Source: Gracilariopsis chorda
Lineage: Eukaryota; Rhodophyta; Florideophyceae; Gracilariales; Gracilariaceae
NCBI GenBank assembly: GCA_003194525.1
Contig: NBIV01000253.1
Coordinates: forward strand, 1 to 64,000
Direction of reading: 5' to 3'
DNA length: 64,000 bases
The position numbers and the translations under genes were made by a program. Shown piece after piece: positions 1-8,582 of this stretch (position 1 is the first letter of the stretch; each line of letters opens with the position of its first letter). Below the pieces are notes generated by a model. That model did no database searches, was not told the origin of the DNA, and was given only the letters and a program-made list of their open reading frames with translations.

Positions 1-207
1 ACCTCCCTCTTCTCCGCTTTATCCAACAACGCCAGTAGCTCCTCATCATTCACGTCTTCGCTAGACATGGCTACTACACGCCCCACCACAACGGCGCTCC
101 CGTTCCTAACCAACCACCAAGCGAGCACTCCCAGGTACTTATCCAACCGCATTTTTTCACTCGCCCGTTTCGCGCCATTTCCCACCGAGTCGTGTCCCAC
201 CAATAAT
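1..207 (-). CDS. 3' exon of a minus-strand host gene, runs off the left edge
   Basis: Read on the minus strand, a pyrimidine-rich tract ending TTTCGTTTCAG at 208-218 is a textbook 3' splice site. From 207 to the window edge one frame stays open for 68 codons. It holds a hydrophobic Trp-containing stretch (GVLAWWLVRNGSAVVVGRVV) and then an acidic, charged segment (MSSEDVNDEELLALLDKAEK). The open frame, the splice site and the match in orientation with the membrane-protein ORF at 627-1169 suggest a later exon of the same gene. An internal ATG at 66-68 could instead start a separate protein. The end of the gene lies outside the window and the family was not recognised. Confidence 0.45.
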
Positions 208-355
208 CTGAAACGAAAAAATTTAGAACGACATTAGTTTAACACTTCCTTCAGTTTACAACTCTATCACACTAACTTAGGTATGTACAGGTAGAACTAC
301 GAACGTGTCTAAAGAAATGGTTCAAAACGAGAACCAACAGGCCTACAGTGCTCTC

Positions 356-571
356 CTAGATTCGCAACATAACCTTCGAAAATGGTACTCCAAGTCCATA
401 TCCACAGCCATACCCAAAAGAAGCAGCACGAAAAAGATAGTGTTCTCCCACTACAGGCGCGAGTCCCCTTACCTTGTGCAAAGAAGTATCGCTCAGGAAC
501 GTGAAAATCAAGTAGGTAAACACAACAGGGAACACCTTCCGATATAGAGCCTCATAGTAGCCACACCATCT
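356..571 (-). CDS. candidate middle exon of the left-edge membrane-protein gene
   Basis: On the minus strand GGGTTTAG at 572-579 can act as a 3' splice site. The frame that follows encodes RWCGYYEALYRKVFPVVFTY and then a hydrophobic IFTFLSD segment, in the style of a membrane helix. A strong donor (CACAAG then GTAAGG) occurs at 471-472, so the exon is either 473-571 or the full open frame down to the TAG at 356-358. A GTAG...GCAG stretch of 31 nt, just after the hydrophobic main ORF, may be another small intron. The RW...FP arrangement is loosely like membrane-bound O-acyltransferases of the wax-synthase type, but no catalytic His could be placed, so no function is assigned. Confidence 0.4.
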   Translation of the reverse strand, partial: RWCGYYEALYRKVFPVVFTYLIFTFLSDTSLHKVRGLAPVVGEHYLFRAASFGYGCGYGLGVPFSKVMLRI

Positions 572-626
572 CTAAACCCAAGCACCTTATTCAAACCACC
601 GTATACGGTCCTGCACACATCCAAAA

Positions 627-1169
627 TCAGCCCAACACTACCTCTCTGCACATATGGGAGCTCTCTCTCATGTTAATGCTGTCCCTAGTCACAAAAAACA
701 TCGTTAGCCGTTCAACCACATACGACATACCCCCAAACATGAAACCACCAGTGAAAAATGCAAGAGCACCAGTCCTAAGTTCCATTCCAATCGAAATTGG
801 CGCTTCCAAGAAGTGATAGCCAACAAAAATACAAACATTCAACGGCAAAAGACCTGCCATCGTGAATCCAAGTAGTCTGTTTCGAATCACAGAAATCCGT
901 GCCATTCGCTGGCTGTCCCGCAAAGGTACGTATGCCAATGAACCAAAATGCCTTCCATGCAATGCAAACACCATATCGAAGATAAACAAATGCAAAACAG
1001 TCTCCAGAATTACCACAATCAACATCTTCGGAGACATTCGAACATCCCTACCACATAATGCATCAAAAGCGGTTTCAATACCCCATAAAGAGCACCAATG
1101 GCTAATGAAAACAGAAACGCATATGCGCACCAAGCCCATGCTTTTCGCTTTTCCTCGCGTAGTCGGCAT
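627..1169 (-). CDS. predicted four-helix membrane protein, unknown function
   Basis: Open frame of 180 residues from the first in-frame ATG at 1169; the frame is open further upstream but only with non-ATG codons. Four hydrophobic segments are visible: near residues 14-30 (ICVSVFISHWCSLWGI), around MLIVVILETVLHLFIFDMVF, around LLGFTMAGLLPLNVCIFVGY, and GALAFFTGGFMFGGMSYVV. Basic residues flank the helices. No signal peptidase site or known motif was recognised. The downstream minus-strand exons at 356-571 and 1-207 probably belong to the same gene, so the TGA at 627-629 may sit inside an intron and not be the real end. The plus-strand ORF opposite (862-1230) is a shadow. Confidence 0.5.
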   Translation of the reverse strand: MPTTRGKAKSMGLVRICVSVFISHWCSLWGIETAFDALCGRDVRMSPKMLIVVILETVLHLFIFDMVFALHGRHFGSLAYVPLRDSQRMARISVIRNRLLGFTMAGLLPLNVCIFVGYHFLEAPISIGMELRTGALAFFTGGFMFGGMSYVVERLTMFFVTRDSINMRESSHMCREVVLG

Positions 1170-1471
1170 TTCTATGTCAGGCCTTCGCAGCGAAGCGGAT
1201 TTCCTGGACAATGCTTCTTCGTCTTCGTAGAACTCTTATTCCGGCGAGAACCACGCTGCAATCTTGAAGCGTTCGCGTGATCAAGTTGTCGTGGCACCCA
1301 GTCGCGTAAGATGCTCTCGTGATCACGTCTGCTCGGTTCAGGCGACGTGAGCATCTATACTTTTGAAATACATGGTATTGAAGACGTTTCCTGACAACCA
1401 TTAAGTTCATTTAGGCGGCGCTGCAATGCACCTGTAATGATTTTGCATTGGTATTCGAAGTTTGTTTTGGG

Positions 1472-1557
1472 GGTGGAGGTCCGTGGACCGGAGTGTCGTG
1501 GCGCTTCATCAGGCGCCTGATGAAGCGCCACGACACTCCGGTCCACGGACCTCCACC
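1472..1557. repeat. perfect 86-bp palindrome without spacer
   Basis: The 43 bases 1472-1514 are the exact reverse complement of 1515-1557, with the axis in AGGC/GCCT and no loop. Base-by-base pairing was checked across the full arms; pairing fails at 1471/1558. The tract is GC-rich against AT-richer surroundings. It lies 172 bp upstream of the open frame of the methyltransferase gene and 303 bp from the start of the membrane-protein ORF, so it falls between two divergent genes. It could be a mobile-element terminus, a cruciform-forming regulatory site or a fold-back assembly artefact. Confidence 0.95.
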
Positions 1558-1566
1558 ACGTGGCGG

Positions 1567-1704
1567 CCAGCAGTTCCGAAAATCAAAAAATTAGTTTAAA
1601 ATTAGTGTCTGGAATGAACGGACATCTGCGGTACGACCTAGTAGGTCATGGGCGGAAGATGCATGGTTCATTTTACACTAATTTTTTGATTTTCTGAACA
1701 GCTG
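1567..1704. repeat. inverted repeat with about 35-bp arms, MITE-like or transposon end
   Basis: Left arm 1567-1601 and right arm 1670-1704 are inverted copies with about four mismatches, sharing the core GAAAATCAAAAAATTAGT. The 68 bp between them are unrelated to the arms. The whole unit is 138 bp, the size of a small foldback or MITE. The right arm ends in TTTTGATTTTCTGAACAG, which also fits a 3' splice site directly before the open frame of the methyltransferase gene. No partner copy was seen at the far side of the adjacent transposase gene. Confidence 0.7.
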
Positions 1705-1728
1705 GGTGGGGATAATGAGGTCGAAGAG

Positions 1729-4046
1729 GTGGTGGAGAGTGTGGCTGCTCCAAGAGCTACTACTGGTCTGCAGACAACGACATTGTCTCAGAGACTGACG
1801 TACAGCGTGAAGGAGACTGGTGTTCAACCTCCACCGTATCCGAAGACTTTAGATCAGTTGATGTCGTACGAGTACTGTGAGAGGCAGATGTCCCGCAGCT
1901 TCCGTCTTCACAACTGCAGTTTCCAAGACCTTGTCGAAGTCGACGACAACAAGTCCGGGGACAGCGAACTATCCATTGAAGGAAGGGTACAGTTCGTGCT
2001 TTCGGATCCCCCATATGGGACTCGTGCGGAGCGTAATCGGGAGAACAGTGGTCATGATGTTCTCACCGAGAAGACCATGGCCCGGGCAGGGAAAAGAATT
2101 TCAAAGTTGCTACGTCCCGGTGGGCATGTTATATTGTTCTGCTCGTGGGATCAGATACAGAAGTGGCGGGAGGTGCTGCGGAGTGTTACGTACACAGATG
2201 ACTCTGGCACAACTCGTTTTTCTTTTGTCGTGGACGAACAACCCCTCCAGTTCGTACGATCCATGGGGAACTCGATGGGTAATCCGGGAAGGCGGAGCTG
2301 TCGGCTGTACCAGACGTCAGAGTATGCCGTACATGCAGTGCGCTCTGGGGTCCCGTATTCCCAACAGCACAGAATGGTGAACTATGAGAACTTTAATTTT
2401 ATCCCTTCACGCTACCCGGCATATCACGCAATCATAGACCAGGTGCCGCCTATGTCTTATGGCGAAACTCTGCTATGGAATGTGACAAACTCGGAGAGAA
2501 TCACTACGAGGAAAAAGGTGCGACCGGAACAGAAGTGTAGGGCATTGCTGAAGGAACTCATTTGCAGGTTTAGTCAGCCAGGAGACCTAGTGGTTGACCT
2601 CTTTGCGGGGACGTTCTCTACAGCGATGGCATGCATGGAACTGCCGAAGCACCGGATATTTGTAGGATGTGAAGACGATAAAGCTTGCTTTGAACACGCA
2701 AAGCATGCTGCTATTGTTCGTTTTGCTTCTATAATCCGGGAGGGAAACACCAATCTTGAGAAGAACCAAGAGCTCAGGAAGATGGCCCATACTGTTGTCA
2801 TCGCATTTCCAATGGGCAGATTGAGGCATACCTTGTCATGGAAGGCAGTCAATGGCTTTTCTCCGTACCAGATGCTTCCCCCACACGTCGTCCAGTTCCT
2901 GTCGACGCTGTGGAGAAGTGAAGAGGTAGCCAAATTGGGTAAGAGCAGGACCTTCGATCAATGGCCTAGCGTGCTGCAGGGTAGGATGAATCTGGAGAAC
3001 ATGAACTCGCTGCTGGCAATGGAAGCTGTGCATTATGGACTACGAATCAGCAAGTCTACTATTCGCCACGATAACGCTGGTGTTGGAGTGTTTGCAACTC
3101 GTCGAATTGCTGTAGGGGAGGTAGTGTGCTACTTCTATGGGACACTCGTGTATCATGATCTGACGAACCGTAAAGAAGTGCACAAGACCTACGGGGACGG
3201 AGTTATGGGTGTGACGAAGGATCGCTTTCGAAAATATGCGGTGGAGGTGGATGTTCATGGGCATCAGTTCTCTGCACTACCTCATCGGAGAACACTGAAC
3301 CATGGAAAACAAACCAACCCGATTCTTTGGGTTGTTCCAGCTCCGTTTTGTGTTGCAGGGTATATTAACGACCCTAAGTATGTCGAAGGCGATAAGGACT
3401 TAGATGCTATGGTAGATGGCCTTGTGAAAAAGCGTGAGGCTAACGTGCGGATGAAACGTTCACCTGGCCTAGGGCGGCACGGGAAAAGTTGTTTTCGCTA
3501 CTTGGGTATGACTTGATAGCAAGACGTGTGAGACCTCAGGAGGGGACGGAGCTTGATGTGGAATTGAAGAAGCAGTTAGAGGAAGCGAGAAGCAAGTTAA
3601 TGGGAAAGGAGGTAGAGAAGAGCCGAATCTTATGTGCATGGAGAATGAGTGCGATTGACGATCTTACATATTCTGGATTTCAAGTTGCTCGAAGGTTAAG
3701 GGACTTTGGTGGGGAGGACATGTACTTTAAGAACGGAGCTGCGGTAGAAGTGCTGGCAGAGTTTATGGGATATGAGGTGGTACCGGGAGGCGAAGGGAAG
3801 ACAGATTATGTGGATGGAACTGTGATGCATTTGGCACGCTTGGATGCTTGGATCGGATGTGTTTTGACTGCGTTGGACACGAATGTGGGCCGTGGAGGAA
3901 AACGGCAGTTATTGTTTTCAAAGTTGTTTGGTGAGTATCTCCCGCTTGCTCTGGAGAACATAATTGGGGTGGCATGGGAGAGAGTGAGGGAACGGCACCA
4001 TGAGGAATTGGAGAATTTTTGGATGTCTTGGAGTAGTGAGATTTGA
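1729..4046 (+). CDS. DNA N6-adenine/N4-cytosine methyltransferase fused to a SET domain
   Basis: The first frame (1729-3516, 595 codons counted from a GTG) has catalytic motif IV DPPYGT at residues 93-98, then RPGGHVILFCSW (129-140), and the AdoMet-binding motif VVDLFAGTFSTA (288-299). This order, IV before I, is that of beta-class DNA amino-methyltransferases. Residues 451-475 (GVGVFATRRIAVGE...YGTLVY) and AGYIND (543-548) with ANVRM (571-575) match the N-flank and substrate-site motifs of SET lysine methyltransferases. The SET C-terminal Tyr region (LLGYDLIA) lies in another frame that is open from about 3450 to 4046, so the gene appears frameshifted near 3450-3490 or has a small intron there. 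The first ATG is at 1861; the frame is open from 1690, just after a 3' splice-like site, so a 5' exon may be missing. The 3' part overlaps the convergent transposase gene. Confidence 0.75.
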
Positions 4047-6278
4047 AGAGGACGTGGGCATGTTCGAATATGCCTGCGTCGTTGAAGTGCAGACCTCCGT
4101 ATCTACGTATGTCGTCGACGATGTGATCGAGGAGATGGAACTTGAGGGTACCGAGGTGCGAAGAGTGGTACGGTCCGAGGACGGTGGTGGCTGTGAGTTT
4201 GAAGGATCTGATCTGTCGTTCGAGTGATTTGAGAGAGTCTTCGGTCCATTCGGAAGTGGAGTTGTATCGCATGGCGTAGAGAACGAGATCTGTGTACTTG
4301 GTGAAGACGGAAGTGATTGGGGAGGAGTCGATTTCGTTGCAGCATCTGTCGAAGAATGCTCCGATGAAGGGGAATACCATGTCGAGTGCGCGGTAATCTT
4401 TTGCTTCGAGCATTCCACGGAGTCCTTCTGTGGTGAAGAAGCCGTTAAGAGCTTGAGCGTTGTCGGAGGTGGAGAAGTCTATGTGGAGTCCAGTTGCAGG
4501 GGAATCTTTTTCGATGGCCGCAAGAATGGAGTTGGAGTGTTTGAGGATGGAGGTGCGGATGGATTGGAAGGATCTCTTGGATTTGCTGGGACCGACAATG
4601 GAGAAGAGGGAATCGGATCGGAGACGTTCGATTGCGGTGGCTTTGATGAGTTTAGAGACGCCGAGGTGGAAGTTATGCAGTGGCTCGAAGGCGAAGATGT
4701 TGTAAGAAGAGAGAAGCGGAGTGATGTTGAAGATGGGGTATGATTCGAAGAGAGAAGTGTACTTTGCGAGGGAGAGAGAATGAAGTGCTGTTGCTGCCTC
4801 TTCTTTTTTGGTGCGTGCCACTTTTGGTTTCCGGGCGAGTTGCGCTTCCTCGGATTCGCGGAGAAGGCAGGTGTGCTGTCTGCGATTGGTTCGAGTTTGG
4901 AGTTGTGTGCGGAAGGGGATGGGATCTGTATTGAGGAAGAGGTGTTCCCGAGGGACGGTGCATCTCGGGCAAGGGTGCTGCGGCCGTGTTCCGTGGGAGA
5001 TGGCGAGGATGTCCTTTGCTTCGGGGATGTCTGCGCAATAGCTGGCGAGGATGGGGTGGCAGTGGCGGAGGACACCGTGAGCGTCACGGAAGGAGAATCC
5101 TGGGAGCGCAGAGGTGAGGAGTGGGTTGAGGATGGTAGAGATGGCGCGCTGAATGAGGTTCATTTTGGTCTCGCGTGGGATGTTGGAGGATGATTTCGGG
5201 ACGTAGTCGCCGCCGTCGTCGAAGGCGGTAAACGGGGAGAAGGAGGTTGGAAGGTATCCGAGGAGTGTGAGATTTTCGGATATACACTTTCGGCGGAGGG
5301 CATCGGAGAAGTTGAGAAACGTGACGTGGAGGGGGTAGGAATTGACGGAGGAGCTTTTCAGGGAGGTTGCGGACTTGTCCGAGTAGAGCTGGACGAGGCC
5401 GATGAATGATTCGATACCGGTTTCCTGGGGGTGTGCCAGACGATGTCATCGACGGGGGACTGCATAATTTCCTGTTTGATGGCTGGGACGACTTTCTTTC
5501 CGAGGGCTGCAGCCATGGGATGTGCGAAAGCCGGGTGACCAGAAGACGAAGAAGATGAGGAAGATTGAGATACCGGCTGGAAGAAGGTGTTGTTGAGGTG
5601 TGCGAGTGCGAGTTGTTGCTTGAGGACGTCGATGGCACGTTTCTGGAAGAGGGTTGCGGAGAAGGTGTTGCGCTTGTCTGTGATGGTGGAAGGGATGAAG
5701 CCGTTGGAGCTGATGCGTTGCTTGAAGAGGTCCTCTTGCAGTGCGAGGCACTGCCTGGCGGAGGAGATGGAGGTCTGGAAGGAGGACTTGGAGAAGTCTG
5801 GATGGTTGAGGATGGAGATGAGCTCGTCTGCTTTGCGGGTGCTGACGGAGGATGCGATGGAGGAGATGTAGAGGACGAGTTGTTCGAGATGAGGGTTGTC
5901 GGCGAGAGGGGAAGGGGAACGAGAAGGGGGCGGGAGAAGGGGGTTTGAGGAGGAGACGGAGCCGATGGCGTGACTTGCGATATGGTAAGCGTCTTGGGTT
6001 TGAAGAGAGAGGGAAGCCTGTTGAAGTTCATATGGATCATCATCGGCGAGGGGGACGTTGTCGGAAGGACGGTGAGAGGGAAGGGGAGGAGAATTGATGG
6101 AGAGGTTGGGAACGGATTTTCGCTTCTTGGTCCTGGGAGGGAACTGAACTGGAGCGGTGGCTGTGGAGGAGGAACGCTTGTTGGCGGTGAGGCGATGGGG
6201 GCACCTGCGTTGGTGACTCTGAAGAGAGTATGTGGTGCGGCCGTGGAAGGAGCAGCGAGGGTAGCAACAGGGGAACAT
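3763..6278 (-). CDS. Plavaka-like (EnSpm/CACTA-related) DNA transposase
   Basis: The N-terminus from the ATG at 6278 has a C2H2-like finger (MFPCCYPRCSFHGRT... followed by HQRRC). After a Ser/Pro-rich linker, the core (about 5440 down to 3763) shows the Plavaka signature: HPCPRCTVPREHLF (a zinc-binding pair followed by a charged tail), then FEPLHNFHLGVSKLIKA, then LDHIVDDIRRYG and FEHAHVLFKSHYSKTSK. The total is roughly 830 residues, a usual length for the family. The N-terminal frame and the core frame meet near 5430 with a one-base change of frame, so the copy is frameshifted or spliced there. The C-terminus overlaps the convergent methyltransferase-SET gene by about 280 bp. Terminal inverted repeats and target duplications were not identified. 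Confidence 0.7.
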
Positions 6279-6814
6279 GGTGCGGGAAGGAGAGTTGAAG
6301 GATTGGAAGGAGAAAGGGGAGCAAAGGGGTTGGAGAGCGAAATGCGGGAGCGTAATTATTATGGCGCACGGGGATGAAGTGGAGCAGGTGATGCCGAGCG
6401 TTTTGCGCTGGCTCGTGGACTGGTGCATGCTATGCAAGGCCGCAGACACTGACAACGAGTGAAGGATAGCGAGGGCTATCATGTTTTGTAAACTCTAATG
6501 TATTTCCTATATATGTATTTATCTGAGCATCCTATCCTTCTATTTGAAGGGGCAGTTCCGGTGGTCCGGTCAGATTTTCAATCTCACGTTCACATGTGAA
6601 GGTATGTAGTAGTGGAGTCTGGACTCCACTTCGCGGAGTCCGGACTCGGTTTTTGGTCCGAAATAACTTGGAAATGTGAAGTGCTTTACTAGTTTATACT
6701 TTCAAAAAACTAGCAGTGTTGAATGTGTGAAAATATTTTGATGGAAATTGATTCATTCAAAAGTGGGTTTTAAGAGTCGATATCCGTCCATTTCAATTCT
6801 TTCCCTTTTGATTG

Positions 6815-7330
6815 TCAAACTAGCATTCCGAAAACACCGACGCGGGCCACATTTTGGCTCTCGCGCTGAGATTCAAGACGCTGTTGTCGATCAGCTGTGC
6901 TCTCGAGATCTCGTGATGCCTGTCTAGATGTTCTTTCAGAGTGACGGCGAGAATGTTCAGCAGCGGGGTCATCCTGTTGCCTTGCAGCACGATGGGCGTC
7001 ACGATCGTTTGCCTGACGATTTGCGCAATTATCTGGCGTCTCTGAAGTTCGGGCCGAAGCAGTGACTGTACGGTCAGCCTCACGAACGTCATCAGTGTGC
7101 GCGGCGGAAGCTCTAGCCCTTCTTCTTCGCGTACATTCCCTATTAGCTGCTCTTCGTGCTTCAAGCTGGTCCTCAGTTTCATTTGCCCTCCGTATGGCTG
7201 CTCGCTCTCTATCACGACGTCTCCGCTCTGCCTGTTGCTCACTGGACTCTGCTCGACGTCTTGCAGCAGTACGTTGACGGTTCTGCTCACGTCTGGCATC
7301 GCCTAAGGCACTGGGCTGAGTTAGGGGCAT
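6815..7330 (-). CDS. N-terminal remnant of a Helitron Rep-helicase protein (Arg/Ala-rich)
   Basis: From ATG 7330 (MPLTQPSALGDARREQNRQR) the frame runs 171 residues, rich in Arg, Ala, Glu and Gln with a loose repeat of RR...A...E. Such basic repeats are common at the N-terminus of Helitron Rep-helicases, before the zinc-finger and Rep domains. The frame stops just past the Helitron 3' terminus, so Rep and helicase domains are absent and the product, if made, is only the basic leader. The matching region of the second Helitron copy (14990-15480) is more decayed. Confidence 0.55.
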   Translation of the reverse strand: MPLTQPSALGDARREQNRQRTAARRRAESSEQQAERRRRDRERAAIRRANETEDQLEARRAANRECTRRRRARASAAHTDDVREADRTVTASARTSETPDNCANRQANDRDAHRAARQQDDPAAEHSRRHSERTSRQASRDLESTADRQQRLESQRESQNVARVGVFGMLV

Positions 7331-8327
7331 TGTAAAAGATCTCAAGCACACCACACAAAAGAAAAACTGTCCAAAGACCCGCAAAGCAAAAAAAGAAAAG
7401 AATGAAAAAAGAAAAAAAAAGATATGGTCGAGAAAAATTGTGCTACGGGCTGCCAAACCCTTTTATGCACCTAGCACCGAAGTTTTGGATCGTTGCAGTG
7501 AAGATAGAATATCTTGACCACAAAGAAACTGCCTAGATTGGGAACTGACCTGTACAGAGTAAACAGGGGGCCGTGCCTGGAGAGTCTGCCAGGACTGCGA
7601 GATTTACGATCCCAAAATCGCTAGGCAACTCTGTGCTGGACGTACTCTAGTCCGAAGACCGTTTCCCTTTAACAGTTCCTTAGATCCAGACAGAGTTGCT
7701 GTTGCTTGACTCGTACTCTGTTGTCCCCTTTCTAGACTCTTCAAGGGCTACTCCTTCCGCGCAATGCACGTTTTGTGGGGAGCTATCGTATCTCACGTGA
7801 ACGCAACCCAGAAATAGTTGCCGAACCAATTAAATCTGGATGACGAACGCGTTGTTTGGTGAGAAAGTTAAACTTAACAGATCCCGCCGGTACCGCCAGC
7901 GTACCTTTTTCAGACGTCCTGACTCGCCCAGAGTGCTAGAACCCACACCGTAGGTTAACCATAGCGAAGGAGAACGCGAGCGCTCAGTGGGCGAGTGCAT
8001 TGCACGCTTTTGTATAGCGTGCAATGCGATTGGTGCACATGACCGTTGAAAATTAGTAATTAAAACGGTCATGTGCACTGCACTGCAACGGTTCGGTTAC
8101 TTTAGTGTAACGGGTGGGCTACTGTAGTCAAACGGCTAGGCTACTGTGGCGTGCAAAAAGCGCCAGGTGGAAACGTGTCGCATTTTGCGGTGCAAGATGC
8201 CTCTTGGAGCGCATAAAATGCCACGTTTCCACTTGGCAGCCTCCTTCTCGATTTTGCGGCCAATGAGTGGGCGTTAGCTGACACACAGACTCACAGACGG
8301 ACAATCATTGTCTTTAGTAAGGGGGGA
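6820..8327 (-). mobile_element. non-autonomous Helitron, 1508 bp
   Basis: On the minus strand the element starts TCCCCCCTTACTAAAG (8327 leftward) and ends in CTAG (6823-6820). The host base before TC is A and after CTAG is T, which is the Helitron target rule (insertion between A and T). The left plus-strand flank is A6819 and the right flank is T8328. A related copy at 13390-16492 begins TCCCCACCACTATACAAAGT. The element keeps the 5' subterminal structures and the start of the Rep-helicase gene, then jumps to only about 20 bp of 3' end, so it is a deletion derivative. No clear 3' hairpin precedes CTAG. Confidence 0.75.
7997..8236. promoter_or_regulatory. origin-like array near the Helitron 5' end: hairpins plus three 22-bp iterated motifs
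   Basis: Hairpin A: 11-bp perfect stem 7997-8007/8017-8027 with loop TTTTGTATA. Hairpin B: 15-bp perfect stem GTGCACATGACCGTT 8033-8047 with 8064-8078 and a 16-nt loop. Then three motifs GGYTACTKTAGT begin at 8095, 8117 and 8139, an exact 22-bp period. A longer imperfect inverted repeat follows (8163-8189 with 8210-8236, sharing GTGGAAACGTG). The set lies 90-330 bp inside the 5' terminus and is kept in the second copy. Rolling-circle replicons carry Rep-binding iterons next to a stem-loop; that role here is an inference. Confidence 0.7.
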
Positions 8328-8369
8328 TGCCCTGATGGTTTTAGTTTTTGCCTGCACTGCTGCCCTACA

Positions 8370-8408
8370 CTAGTGTCCGATATATCTGACTAGGGACCTC
8401 ATATGAGG
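8370..8408. repeat. left arm of an inverted repeat pair with 11170-11208
   Basis: CTAGTGTC, 20 bases, then CTCATATGAGG here; the reverse complement of 11170-11208 has the same two blocks with the same 20-base spacing. The middle 20 bases differ. The pair brackets the piggyBac gene but does not coincide with the TTAA-flanked termini, so its meaning is open. Confidence 0.4.
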
Positions 8409-8582
8409 CCAATTTTAATTACTCTAGAACTTTATCAAAACCTTAAAACTTTTCCAAAAGCTTTTTCACTTTGATCTTCTCATCATGTCTTCTACGCCGG
8501 CAGCGCTGAACCATGTCCACAACACATCACCAACAGTCGTAGCTGTCACATCAAGCACTATCTTCAACAACATTCATATACA

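Noticed and set aside
862-1230. Plus-strand 122-codon frame
   Set aside because: Antisense shadow of the membrane-protein ORF, with no motif and a composition fitting the reverse strand.
5084-6043. Minus-strand 319-codon Ser/Pro/Arg-rich frame
   Set aside because: An alternative phase of the transposase gene; the motif-bearing frames on either side are the real ones.
4453-6097. Several plus-strand frames of 80-137 codons rich in Gly, Glu and Val
   Set aside because: All lie opposite the Ser/Pro-rich transposase gene and mirror its composition.
8095-8155. CRISPR-like array
   Set aside because: Only three imperfect repeats at a 22-bp period with almost no spacers, inside a Helitron of a eukaryote.
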